Positions 25,011 through 36,267 of a stretch of DNA of 64,000 nt are shown piece after piece. The translations under genes and the position numbers were made by a program. Location: assembly GCF_010183535.1 (NCBI RefSeq), contig NC_071329.1, positions 9,238,001-9,302,000 on the forward strand, given 5' to 3'. Below the pieces are notes generated by a model that saw nothing but the letters and a program-made list of their open reading frames with translations, was not told the origin of the DNA and did not search any database. Source of the DNA: Caenorhabditis remanei (taxonomy: Eukaryota; Nematoda; Chromadorea; Rhabditida; Rhabditidae). How positions within the stretch are numbered: position 1 is the first letter of the stretch; every line of letters starts with the position of its first letter.

Positions 25011-25069
25011 CACCATATCAGTATGGTCATCTTTTTCGAGGGGTTTTGTTGTCATGTGTGTCTTCATTT
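25011..25069 (-). CDS. Orphan first coding exon (19 codons)
   Basis: On the minus strand a strong acceptor (TTTTTTTCCAG) is followed after two bases by ATG, 19 codons beginning MKTHMTTKP, and a GTGAGT donor in phase 0. The exon is convincing but its partner is not. Joining it to the next acceptor of the SLC17-like gene at 19540 puts the transporter out of frame, so it would then act as an upstream open frame in a long 5' leader. Alternatively it starts a small separate gene. Hydrophilic; no signal peptide. Confidence 0.4.
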
Positions 25070-28000
25070 CTGGAAAAAAAGACAAATTCAAGAATAGAAA
25101 AGCTAATAATAGATTAAAAGATAAGGAAGAGAATCATAATAGAAATTAGTAAGAGAAAGAGAAGAGCCGGAGCAAACAGAACCCTTTTTATGGCTCACAG
25201 AGGGACAGAAATAGTAAAAAAGAAGGGGGAGTGAGTACGATATATAGATAGAGATAGTCAAATTGGATGGGGCGGAGACAGTCTCATTTTACAACAATGG
25301 AAACAAGAACCCGATGAATTGCTATGTGCGGTGATCGTCGAAAGTTCGTCGATGACTTCGTGACGTTTGAAGGCAGTTGAAAGACCGAAGTTGATGGGAG
25401 ACAGATCAAAAGAAATAGTGTGGAAAAGGGAGAGAGTACAGAGACAACGGATAGGAAAAGAAGATTGTGAAGTGATTAAGACAGGTATACTGTAGAAGAC
25501 AAGGTTTTATGAACGTTTTGTTTTGAACTGTCGACGGCAGTGAGTTTGTTTGGAAAAATACTGACTGAAAGGAATGGAACATTAAAAGTGTTAAAATGGG
25601 AATACCTAAAAATAAAAACAATACGTGACTGGGCCGGCCTGTATAATGTTCTGAAATTCTCGTCATGTGCATGTATTTGACTTCTTTGAAGAGAATTGTA
25701 TTATGTAGTTTCTTTTATAGAGACATTTCAATAATATTCAATTCAAAGAAACACCGACAGTGTCTGACTGACCGAGTTTGATTGCAGGAAAAACCTGGAA
25801 ATCTTTTTCAGACTTTTAGGAAAAATAATGATATAAAAATTCGATTAGTCAATCAAGAATTGAACTATTTATAGGCAGTCGAGCTATTTCTGGATTCAAT
25901 TCACGAAATGATGAAAATGATTTTAGAATAGAATGAGAACGCCAAAGAACATTCACTTCTTTAACTGTCATTATGAAAAATGTCAGTTTCAATCAATCAT
26001 AACGTTTGGAAACTTTAAAAATGATTTCAGATCAAAGTCACGGGGATAAAACTTTTGAGTTTCAAGTTAGAATCCAGTATCGAATAAGTGGCTGAAACAC
26101 TTGCCGTTCAAAAACGTATCCAAACTCAAGCAAATCATAAAATAACTGCTTCTCGGAAACCATCTCTGATTGTGAGGCAAAAATTATTTTCCTGGGGTAG
26201 AACGAATTCGAGAACTCTTCAATATCAATTGTCATTAACCGATACACGTTTTATTATTGTTTATTCCAAACATGCTAGTTTTTGATTTAAATTTTTTATA
26301 TAAACTGGTCTTCAAATACGATTTTCTCACTTGGGGAAAAGACTGTTTCGGAATCTTCCCAATGGTGTAGACTATCTATTCTATAACTAATAATAGCTCG
26401 AAATTTATTCAAGAAAATTGAAATTCAACAGATTTGAAATATATCTTCAGAATTGTTATCGAACTTTCTAGGTCAATTTCAGATAATGCACAGTTTTCGT
26501 TTTCCTGGAGTTGCACGTCTTATGTAATTGGGTTCATTGTACTGATTTAGATATTACCACCTGAAAGTTATTCCAACCGAATTATAAGTAAAGAATATTC
26601 ATTTCAATCTGTAAAGACCTCCTTGTGACCACAAAAATCTGGGCCAAAAATGAGTACACCTGTACTATTTTGACGTCTTCATTCTCTTCTTCAAACCCTT
26701 GTCTGATTGGTTTTTCATCTTCGAAAGATCATATCCTAGACAATTAATCAAACCGAATCAACCGGAAGCACCCTAAATATATCTATGAATAGAAAAAAGA
26801 AAGACGATTCAGCTCCACCTCCAATCAACTTTCCTAAAATAGGTGAAGAAGAAAACTGATAAAACGAGGGCTGGCTCCCGTCATAATTCTGTATTTTCTG
26901 ACCATTCAGTTCTCCGATCGCCGAAAATAGAATTGAACAGAGATAGGAGTGAAGAGTTGTCAAAGTCTCTTCATGTTCAACGCTCTCTCGTCGTCCGTCG
27001 TTGAACTGTTGACGTCACACGTCGTCTGAACTTCGGATCTTCTCATTCAATGCAGATCAATCTTTCAACTTGCACGCCTTCTATTCCATCGACTATTCTT
27101 TTTTTATTTCCTAACTTTTGTCTCATTATTACTATTCTCTGATTCTCTTTCCAATCTATCAAGTTGATATTTATGTCATTTGTCGAATGGTTTGTTTTAG
27201 CCTGAGCTATGTGTTATTGCACATACATAGCTTCTTGTTAAAACATACCAATCGGTTAAATGAACCTTTTTGACCTAGGTAAGGCTTGTTTTCAACATTA
27301 GGAATGATATCTATAATCCAAAGTTTTAGAGTTTTCATGCTTTTTCAGATATTCGAATGGATTCAGAATGTGAGTAGTTTCATCATAAAAACCAAGAATC
27401 TTGTGGAAGAAAAGCATTTCAACAAAGATCAATCGTCCGAAAGCTGCCCAATTGCAATTGTGGAACCCTAAAACCTGGATTCGTATGCACGATAGATATT
27501 ATTAATTGAAAGAATCCTCTGCTTCGCTCTATTCTTCGAAAAGAGTTGGAATAAATGTGGGAGAATTGAATACAATTATCTGGATGTGATTCAGAGCAAA
27601 CGTTTCATGAAATCATGAATTAAAATGGAAAAATACCTCAATTGGCTTGTTTCCCAATGATGACAACTTGAAAACTTTTCAGACTCTTCTGTGAGCAAGC
27701 ATGTTGAGAGTTCGGTGGAAATATTTTCTCTGAACGAGGTTAGTCACAGAAAACATGAGAATTGGAATTAATATTTCAGTGACTTCTAATTAAAATAAAA
27801 TCTTCATCTTGTCAATTGTTAATTTTAAAAAAAGATATTGGAAGACATTGTTGATTTACTTCATCAGAGATTGGTATATTTTCGAAAATGAAACAAGATT
27901 CACAACTCTCTTCACTTTCCGTTTCATTTTTGAAAATTTCAAGCCAAATACGATGTTTCTACTTTACTCTTTTCTCTTCTAGCCTCTCGAGCTTTTTTCA

Positions 28001-28410
28001 TTATCGAATCGATGAAAGAGCAGTGTTTCATCCAGATTCTAAATGTAAGGCAACATCGAAGAGACTTTAATTTCCACACACACATACCTTCTTCTTTGTC
28101 GTCATCCTCGTTGTCTTCTTTATTTCTTCATCTTATTTTCCATCGTTGCCGTCTCAAAAACTGCCTTCTCTCATTTCTCTACCCTGCTTCGTATCCTCAA
28201 TCTAAGTTTCTCCGTTTCTATCGCTTTCTCTTCTTCCTCTCGTTGTATGCACCTCTCTTCTCCACCATCTATTACGAACACTTTCACAGCCCACATGATG
28301 CATCTTTGTGTTTATTGATATTCTACTTTTCATTTGTTTCTCATTTCTTTGTTAAAAAGATTTCAAGAGCATCTAATCTTTTCCATAGTTCAGACGTCTC
28401 TTGAACAACT
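25070..28410. other. Intergenic region between divergent transcripts
   Basis: This 3.3-kb stretch lies upstream of both the minus-strand exon at 25069 and the plus-strand RING gene at 28411. It has T-rich and CT-rich tracts and TGACGTCA at 27010-27017. I see no supportable gene. An acceptor-like ATAGTTCAG just upstream of 28411 suggests trans-splicing of the RING gene. Confidence 0.4.
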
Positions 28411-29610
28411 ATGGATAGTGAACGTCGCTCGCGGGAATATACACCAACTTCAGGAACATCAAGTGGATCGAGTGAAGATGGACGGGATAGTCGAAATAGT
28501 TCGGTGTTAACTTATGAGGAAGGTGAAGTAGAATCACAGCCAGGAAGTCCGATTCGATTTCCTATGAACTTCTTTGGCGAAGGATTCGTGGTGGATCAAC
28601 CAGTGGTACCAAGAGAAATGTTTCTTCCGCCTCCGCCGAGAATGAATAGGAATGATGATAGAGAAAGAAGTCCAATGAGCCCAGAAAGAGAATATAGTCC
28701 GGCAAGATCGGATAGTACGGATGGAACAAATTGGGAACAAGAATTGATTATTGAAGATCAAAGAGACGAAATTCACGATTTGAAAAGAAAATTAGGAGAG
28801 TCGAGAAGGGAATGTGATAGAATTATGTATGAGTATCGACAGGAAAACAGTGCAAGAAAAGATTACGAGGACAAATACAGAGACGCTACACAGGAAGTTC
28901 ATAAGAAAGATATGTATGTTTGATGTTCAATTCGAATCAACAAATTTACTCTGGTTTTACAGGAAAATTACGAAATTGAATTATGACTTGATAATAACAA
29001 AGGAAGATAATAATGTGCTCGTAGACGAAACCGTCAATTTGACAGATATAGTCGAACAGTATTTCGAATCAAAGGAAATTGAGATTAGGTTGGTCGTCGG
29101 AAGTGCATTTTTTAATTCATTTGTTAATTACAGAGAGCGGAAAAGGGTTGAACGTAAATTAACAAGGAAGAGACAAGAAAACAAACGATTGCGTTCAAAA
29201 ATAAAGGAAATTAAAAATGGAGAAGAATATATGAAAACGATTGAAAAAGAACGGAGAAGGGCAGATAACTACAGAAAAATGATGCTGAATATGTCTAGCC
29301 AGTTGAGAGAAGACGGAGCAGATCAGAAAGGAGAAGTGCCAGCATGGAAAACATGTGAGATTTGTCTTCGAGAATATTCAGAACAAAGGGATTTGATTCC
29401 ACGTGTATTGTGTAAGTATTCAGAAGATTATCTATTCAAGTAAAACAATTTCTAATTTCAGCATGTGGTCACACAGTTTGCCATTCATGTCTTGTCAATT
29501 TGTATACCGATCCGGAAGGAATCAAATGTCCATTTGATAGAACTCTGACGGAAATAGAAAATAACGACGTGTCAACCCTTCCGAAAAATTATTCAATTCT
29601 TCAGATGTGA
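28411..29610 (+). CDS. Coiled-coil RING-finger protein, 351 aa
   Basis: Probable E3 ubiquitin ligase. Exons 28411-28913, 28963-29088, 29134-29411 and 29462-29610 join in frame (351 aa). The N-terminal third is low-complexity, rich in Ser, Arg and Glu, with several SP sites. Residues about 110-270 are charged and helical, likely coiled coil. The C-terminal RING (about 295-340) reads C-E-I-C, then C-G-H-T-V-C-H-S-C, then CPFD. The final pair is therefore C-x2-D rather than C-x2-C; Asp can bind zinc in some RING variants. From memory, C. elegans F43G6.8 next to dna-2 is a RING protein, so this may be its counterpart. The acceptor upstream of the ATG suggests trans-splicing. Confidence 0.8.
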
Positions 29611-30397
29611 TTCAGATCTCAAGGGCCCAAGGTCTTTCACGAATACAATTAAATGTCATAGTCCCGCATTGATTCAAAATTGTGATCGCGTGACCGATTT
29701 TCACCATTAACTCTTCCTACTTGCTTTGTAACTGGACTTTTTATTGAACTTTTATTATTTTGTCTAGTATGGTTTTGATTGAATTCAACATATTCAAAAT
29801 GTGTCTGGTATGTCATTGTCAAGTAATTTTTGCGCAGATAGTTACTTTCGTGAATATTCAGTGGAATTGAGATGAACGCGTCTCTCTCAATCTTTTTTCC
29901 AATTACCTGAAACTGATAACCACTGGAACATTCAAACGAGGGGGATCTCTATAGAAAGGAATGATGTTCCTCGACTAATTGAAAACATTCTTCCTTCTTC
30001 ATCTATGAGAAATATTTTCCTCGCAATTATCTCTCAGCCGACTTGTGCAACCGCACAACTTTTTCTTGTCCGGTCAATTTTATTATGAAGTATACACAAA
30101 CAGAACGATATGATTCAGCTCTGGAAATACTATAATCATATCGTTCGAGAGAAAAAAACGAATTTATTGATAAATCATAACAAATCAATGCAAAGAAAAA
30201 TAGGGTAAATTAGAACACATAAGGTTGTTTTTTGAGAAAAAAATCTAAACAGAAAACCAAAAAAATCAGCCATAACATATGAAACTACTAACGATTGAAG
30301 AATTCAGGACGGGTAACCCAATGACACTTTCCGAGAATCATGCTACGTAAATAGAGCTTCGTACTAATTATAAAAAATCTTCAGTAAATTAGAAAGC

Positions 30398-30459
30398 TTG
30401 ATTGAAGAGCATATCATAGTCATGATCTACGTTCCTAGGAACCATGATTCAAGCTATGA
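30398..30459. repeat. 62-nt hairpin-forming unit, copy 1
   Basis: Starts TTGATTGAAGAGC and ends CAAGCTATGA. The centre GTTCCTAGGAAC folds as a 4-bp stem (GTTC/GAAC) with a CTAG loop. Outer pairing TCATAG/CTATGA extends it. A second copy lies 125 bp downstream. A weaker, shorter resemblance (ATCATGCTACG) is seen near 30338. Confidence 0.65.
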
Positions 30460-30522
30460 GCTACCCCCTCAACCGATTGGAATTACGCCTAGAGTATCAC
30501 TTTTTCAGACAACTGGGAATAT

Positions 30523-30584
30523 TTGATTGAAGAGCATACCATAGGCATGATCTACGTACCAGAGTACCATGATTCAAGCTATGA
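30523..30584. repeat. 62-nt hairpin-forming unit, copy 2
   Basis: Same length as copy 1 and differs at seven positions. In the central stem the T:A pair of copy 1 is replaced by A:T (GTTC/GAAC becomes GTAC/GTAC), a compensatory change that preserves pairing, while the loop changes freely (CTAG to CAGA). The outer stem keeps ATAG/CTAT. Confidence 0.65.
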
Positions 30585-31091
30585 TCTTGTCCCTTACCTA
30601 TTACATATATCCCGCTTGCTGACCTCATCTTCTTGGCGGAAACCCATTGCCAATCACCGAGGAATCTTCATTGGTCTGTGAGCAACAACTGGTGTCTGTT
30701 TCTTAGTTAGATTCATCTACTACTTATTTACCATTTCTAGGGAAACTTCTTTTGAGAGAAATATGAAAATCCGACCGACCACTCGTTAGAGAAAAATGAG
30801 AACTGATTCAAACTGATTTGAAACGCTTCGTGGAGGGAAATTTACATTTGACACGTGTTATGGTTCATTTTAAATCGAGAACATGTCACAGAGGTCACGA
30901 AATGCAAAAAGCTCGCGTGAAATATTAATTTTGATAGATAAAGACTAATTAGCTTTCAAAATGCTGTGCTCGTTTTAAAACATTGAAAAAAGTAAAAGGT
31001 TTATGACCAGCTACCAATTTGACTTGTTTAATCAGTTCTGAACCTAATTTCAAGACACCTTCATTATATAATTACAATCTTGAAACAATTA

Positions 31092-31637
31092 TTACTGTCT
31101 ACAGTAGTTCACGAGTAAATCTTCAATCGACCCAAACTTTTTTGTTATCTTCGATGATCCAGTATCCACATAATACTCAATGTTTTCGTGTGTATTGATA
31201 TATTCGACAATTGGAAAATGACTGAAATTTTGGATTCTGCTTTTCCTTTTCAGATAAACTCACGTAAATTTGCCTCTGTTTGATCTGAAGACGCATGCCA
31301 AAGTGATTTCAGTTTTCATATTTTCTAGAAGAGGAGAACTTGGAAGTTGATGATAAACTGCGAACTTCAAAATTCCCAGTTTTCTCTCAGCAATTTCCCG
31401 TTGTACGACTCCAAGATACCCGCGTAGTCTTCAAAAACGTAAATTTATATTTAAATCTGTTCAGTGATCTTACAGTTTCAGGTTTCTACTCAGCTTTTTC
31501 TTCGAAACAACTCTCCATCTAGATCGAGTAGAGTCCATACTGCTTGAAGAAGAATCAAATTCTATAAACTTTTCAGAACCCAATGTTCTCGATCTGCTTC
31601 GAATACGGTGACTGTGACCATCGTCAGAACTTGACAT
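31092..31637 (-). CDS. Small SH2-like protein, 152 aa, divergent from dna-2
   Basis: Minus-strand exons 31474-31637, 31264-31428 and 31092-31221 join in frame through introns of 45 and 42 nt. Residues 1-50 are Ser/Arg-rich. Residues about 55-150 resemble an SH2 domain: a start of the G-x-x-x-REIAERKL type, a central strand, then HFPIVEY, YYVDTG and FGSIEDLLVNY, the usual end of SH2 folds. The position of the FLVR motif reads FAVY, so the phosphotyrosine-binding Arg seems to be replaced. The first intron's acceptor (TTTTTGAAG) is not the usual TTTTCAG, which is the weak point of the model. Start lies 333 bp from the dna-2 start on the other strand. The protein could be an adaptor fragment or a non-phosphotyrosine binder. 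Confidence 0.65.
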
Positions 31638-31840
31638 ATTCTAAACTGAGAGTTTTCATTTCAACTAATTATTCAACTTTTCACATTCAACTCACTTGAT
31701 TTACTTTGTTAGAAGGGTTTAATTTTTTAATACAAACCACATGTTTTTGTGCATAATTTACTTGGAAAATAGAAAGTTTAGGTTGTCACGCGAGAAACGA
31801 AATTCAAACTTCCGCTTTTTTATATCGAGGGACGCGGCCG

Positions 31841-31850
31841 CGGCGCCAAA
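31841..31850 (-). promoter_or_regulatory. E2F-type site in the dna-2 / SH2-like divergent promoter
   Basis: TTTGGCGCCG on the minus strand lies within a short GC-rich island (GACGCGGCCGCGGCGCC) in otherwise AT-rich DNA, 121-130 bp upstream of the dna-2 ATG. The core matches the E2F/DP consensus TTTSGCGC, known to drive replication genes in animals (EFL-1/DPL-1 in C. elegans). The role here is inferred from sequence and position only. Confidence 0.5.
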
Positions 31851-31970
31851 CGGAAGAGAAATCTCTGAAAATTTGCGGGAGGTGAAGTGTTTTTGAACTA
31901 TTTAGTTTACATTATAGATTTTCTTTTCAGCTGAAATTTACTATTTAAACTGCGTTATTTTTTACAGACG

Positions 31971-34900
31971 ATGGAGTCTAGAAAACGACAGCTAACGTCT
32001 CTTGATTCACAAATTCCTGAGACGAAACGCCTCAAAGAGGAAATAAAAGGTAATATTCTATTTTTTTTAAATAAAATCTTGAATGAATTTAGAAAACGTT
32101 GACGATGAAGACAGCAATGATTCATTCGAAAATTTCTGCACAACAGCGGCAAAAAACCCTTCGGAAAAAAGTAAAAAAGTAATCTGATTTCAAACTTATC
32201 AAGCTATAAAAATTCAGAAGCCAGCCCGAGAGCCAGAAGTCAGCGGATAACATTAGCAGAAGTCGATGACGATGACTCATTTGATGCTCCGATTTGTTCA
32301 AAACCGTTACCAGTTTCCACAAAATCGACAAAACTAGGTTTGATTGAATGTTTATTTAGTGAAATTTCCACGCTCTTTTCCAGAAAGCGGCGTCGACGGC
32401 TTTCCATGTCTTTTTGAGGAAGATAATGTGATCTATCTAACAGCAAAATTAGTCGACAAACGAGAAGAAGGATGCATCGACCTCGAATGTGTTGACAAAA
32501 ATGGGAAAACAAGACTTGTATATCTTCAGGATCGATGGGCCGAGCTAGATATAGAAGTAGGCAACGCGATCAATTTGATTGGTCCGGAAAAATGGGGTGA
32601 TGATGACTACATCGCTAATGACACCAAAGGAATTGTGATTCTAAACCCGAATGCGCTTGTGCCATGTACTGCAGTCGCATCTTCTCTGTTTTGTTCAAGA
32701 AAAGTAATTCTCAATGACAAATTCAAGTTTGGTAACGCCTCAAATAAAGCTATGCTTCTCGGAACTATTATACACGAAATTTTCCAGGTGTGTGGATCGT
32801 AGTCTTTCCAATTTATCAATTTAAAATTATTAGACTGCAATAACAAGTAAGAAACGTCCACTCGTTGAAGATAATCTGCTTCAAATCTGGAATACACAAG
32901 CACCGAAATATGCAGAAGAGCTTGTAGCACTTTCTTTCACTCCAAGTTGTTTGAATGTTGAATTGAAGCCCTATTTCTCGGTAATTTTATCTAAAATTTT
33001 CAGCTACTGTTTATAAAAACTGATTTTAGGTGATTTGTGATTGGATTAACAAACACTATGCGCTTTCAAATAGTTTTTTTGCAAAACGAGAACAGCTTCC
33101 ATCGAAATCTGAGCTTCTTGAAGTGTACGACATTGAAGAGAATATTTGGGACTCTAAACTCGGATTAAAAGGAAAAGTAGATGTGACAATGCGAACAAAA
33201 TCGAAGAAAGGAATGGAATCTCTTGAATTGAAAACAGGAAAAAGTAATTCATCGAGTGAGCATTCAGGACAAGTTTTGTTGTACTGTATGATGCAATCCT
33301 CTCGATACGAGCAACCAATTGGATTTGGAAACATTCTTTATTTGAAAGTAAGCAAGTTTTCATATAATTTCGGTAAAGTATAGTTTTCAGGATGGTATAT
33401 CTCGATGTGTCACCCCTCGTGCTGCTGAATTGTCTGGAATTTTGCAACAGAGAAACATGCTATCCGTATTCTTCGAGGATCCCACAATGAGCCGGCTTCC
33501 TCGTACTGTTGCTTGTCTCCTTCCCACCCAATTCATTTTTTTTCAGCACCTCGCCAGGAAAGTAGATTTTGCGATAAATGCGATCATAAAGTCATGTGTT
33601 CCTTCTATCAAAGAGCCGAAGAAAACTATGGAAAATCTTCTAAAGCTTTAAAAGAATTCGCTGAAAACGAGATGGCTCATTTAGATCAGACGCATATCGG
33701 TATGAACCGAGTTTTTATTTAAACACTTATATTTATCTGCTTCAGATTACGTCTCAAAGTGGATTCGTTGGATATCTGCTGAGTGGAAGTGCGAAAGAGA
33801 GCGAATGCAAACACACAACAAGGACTTATGGCTGAAAACAATACCAGAACGAGTGGAAGAAGGGACTTGCATGCAAGAATTGACCCCCATTTCAGAAGAA
33901 ATGTCAAATTCACAAAGAATTATTATTTCTTTCTCTCGGAAATCTTCATCAGACCCTTCACCATTTCGCCCAGGAGATGTGTGTCTCTTATCGAATAAGA
34001 AAAACGTGGCGATTGCGTTTACAGTCATTGATTATGTTTCCGACGACGTTATCAAAGTTTCCTCGGATAAAATAGTGAAATCCCGTTATGAAGCTCCGTT
34101 TCATCTTGACAAGTATACAAGCATGAGCACACATTCAACAACTCTCGGAAATCTTATTTATTTTTTACAAAACGACGAAATAGGGCAAGTCTCACAATAT
34201 GAAATGCTTTTCATTCTACTGCATTTTTCAGAAACCGTTTACGTAATGTTCTTGTTGATTTATTGCCTCCAAGCATTGTTGATACAAGTGTATTTAATAT
34301 CACACCTGCCGTTAAAAAAATAATCGTGAAGGCGAAATTGAACAATGAGCAGCGTCGGGCAATAATTCACGCGTTATCCACAGAAGACTACATGATTGTA
34401 GAAGGTCTTCCTGGATCTGGTGAGACGATTCAAATTTTAACTGGTCAAAACGATTTTATTTCAGGAAAAACCACATTGATTTCTGTACTCATTCAATGCT
34501 TACTGGCAACTAACAAAAAAGTACTTTTAACAGCGTTTACTCACTCTGCAGTTGATAATATTTTGGGAAAACTGACGAAGGTAAGATTTTTCCTCTGAAA
34601 TAAATTCTCGATTTTCTTTTCAATTATTTTCAGGAAGTATCACCCGAAATTATTCTTCGGCTTGGAAGTAGTTCGACGATCAACGAAGAAATCAGAAAGA
34701 TGACATTGAAGGCGAAGTTGGAAAGTGAATCTTCAGACAACTATTACGCATCAGTGAGGCGTGTAATGAAAACTTCGGTACTTAAAAACGTGCGTGCTTG
34801 GTAACCTATTCATTAATTTCAGCCAGTCGTAGCATGTACATGTCATCATGTTCCTCGTGAGCTTCTTTTTTCTTATCGGCATTTTGATGTCGTGATTGTG

Positions 34901-35920
34901 GATGAAGCATCTATGGTACTTGAGCCTCTTCTACTTCCAGTCCTTGCTACCAGCAAGAAATTCGTTCTTGTTGGAGACTGTAAACAGTTGACTCCTCTAG
35001 TTGTTTCTAGAAAAGCCAAGTGAGTTTTCATTCGCTTCTTAAATTGTATCTCAATATTTTCAGGCAAGAAGGAGCCGAAGTTTCAACGATGGAAAAACTT
35101 CAAAAAGCTCATTCAAACGTCGTCGTTTCGTTAACTTCCCAATATCGTATGAATCGGGAGATATCGATGCTTTCCAGTAAATTATTCTATGAAAATCGTC
35201 TTTTATGTGGAAACGAGGCAGTATCGAGAAGTTCTCTTGATAGAACTGGTGATTACTCTGTCCCAGAAGGTCTCGATGGTAAGCTAATGAGTGTTTTTTT
35301 TCACTATTTCCTCTCATTTTGAAAGCTCAGAACACATTCGAAAAACTCTCTCTGGAGATATATCAGATTCATGTGTTTTCTTGGATACACAAAGCTCCCT
35401 GAACCACTCGATGCAATGTAATGATGAAGATGGTGGCGGAATGAGTAATGATGGAGAAGCGAAGATAATTTCCGAACTGTGTAAGCGGTTCATTCAGGTA
35501 GTTTTTCTATTTACTACAGAAATTTGTATTCTACCTTTCAGAGTGGAGTGAAACCTTCTGAAATCGGAGTAATGTCTGCATATCGGAAACAAGTTGATCA
35601 CATTAAAACTGTTGTTCAGAACGATTCTCTAGAAGTGAGTAAAAAGAAATTGTGTTTTTTCAAACAGAAGAAATATCCAGGTGAACACGATTGACTCATA
35701 TCAAGGACGCGAAAAGCGTGTCATTATCTGGTCGTTGACATGGACAGATAATTCATCGAAAAAGAGTGAACTTCTCCGTGACGAGCGACGAATCAACGTG
35801 GCACTCACTCGTGCTCGGCAGAAAATTGTTGTCGTTGGATGTAAGAAGAGTGCTGAGTCGATTCCAGTTCTCTACAGATTATCACAAATGCTCACCAATA
35901 ATCTCACGATTCCTCATTAA
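31971..35920 (+). CDS. dna-2: Dna2 nuclease-helicase, 1069 aa
   Basis: ATP-dependent nuclease-helicase acting in the nucleus on Okazaki-fragment flaps, stalled forks and resected breaks. Seventeen exons from 31971-32049 to 35681-35920 keep frame throughout. The N-terminus is Lys/Glu-rich. The RecB-like nuclease (about residues 190-440) shows GTIIHEIF, the metal-binding Asp in GLKGKVDVT and the LELKTGK Glu-x-Lys. The four iron-sulfur cysteines are present: one in LFCSRK, then C-x2-C-x5-C (CDKCDHKVMC). The superfamily 1 helicase follows with Walker A GLPGSGKTT (about 677), DEAS, GDCKQLTP, SQYRM, TIDSYQGRE and VALTRARQK. The intron at 34185-34231 uses a GC donor; the GT alternative three bases downstream would run into a stop. 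A TTTTACAG acceptor lies three bases before the ATG. All catalytic motifs look intact. Confidence 0.96.
34185..34231 (+). other. GC-AG intron in dna-2
   Basis: The exon ends ATAGG and the intron begins GCAAGT and ends TTTTTCAG. Joining the exons this way gives an uninterrupted Dna2 frame (EIG then NRLRNV). Using the nearby GTCTCA as donor leads to a stop within a few codons of the next exon. GC donors occur in a small fraction of nematode introns and usually match the U1 consensus well elsewhere, as here. Confidence 0.8.
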
Positions 35921-36024
35921 TTGTACCATAATTTATACTAGAACTTTATTTGTTTTTGTCTGTTTCATAGAAAGATCGAATTGAGTTGAAAAAAACAGTT
36001 TTATACCGATTAAAATGAGTTGAT

Positions 36025-36267
36025 TCAATTTACTCTTCCTGGAGGAGCTTGTGGATAAAACGTCAATTTCGGCATGACAGGAATCGTGTTCAATAGATTG
36101 TTAAAAGACGCGAATCTTTGATTTCGGGCTGAAACGAGGCGGATATCATTTCGATTAGGACCAAATTTAAACTTACGTCGTAATTTATACGTAGCATAGC
36201 AGAATACCTCATCTACGATAAGGATGATAATGATAATCAGAAATACGAGTGATGAATGAAAAGCCAT
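36025..36267 (-). CDS. Small secreted peptide or neuropeptide-like precursor, 64 aa
   Basis: Exons 36177-36267 and 36025-36128 (minus) flank a 48-nt intron that begins GTAAGT and ends GTTTCAG. Because 48 is a multiple of three, the frame is also open if unspliced, but the splice signals are strong and the length is the nematode modal size. The product starts MAFHSSLVFLIIIIILIV, a signal peptide, with likely cleavage after the following short stretch (near FCYA). The mature part is about 40 residues, basic at first (TYKLRPRNQRF), then hydrophobic/proline-containing, ending PGRVN. I see no dibasic cleavage ladder, so neuropeptide identity is only a possibility. It is convergent with dna-2 (stops 104 bp apart). 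Confidence 0.6.
   Translation of the reverse strand: MAFHSSLVFLIIIIILIVDEVFCYATYKLRRKFKFGPNRNDIRLVSARNQRFASFNNLLNTIPVMPKLTFYPQAPPGRVN

Larger units (their letters stand above)
29611..31091. other. Convergent 3' region between the RING gene and the SH2-like gene
   Basis: This 1.5-kb stretch has no coding sequence that I can support. It contains a pair of 62-nt near-identical units at 30398-30459 and 30523-30584, listed separately. Confidence 0.5.
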
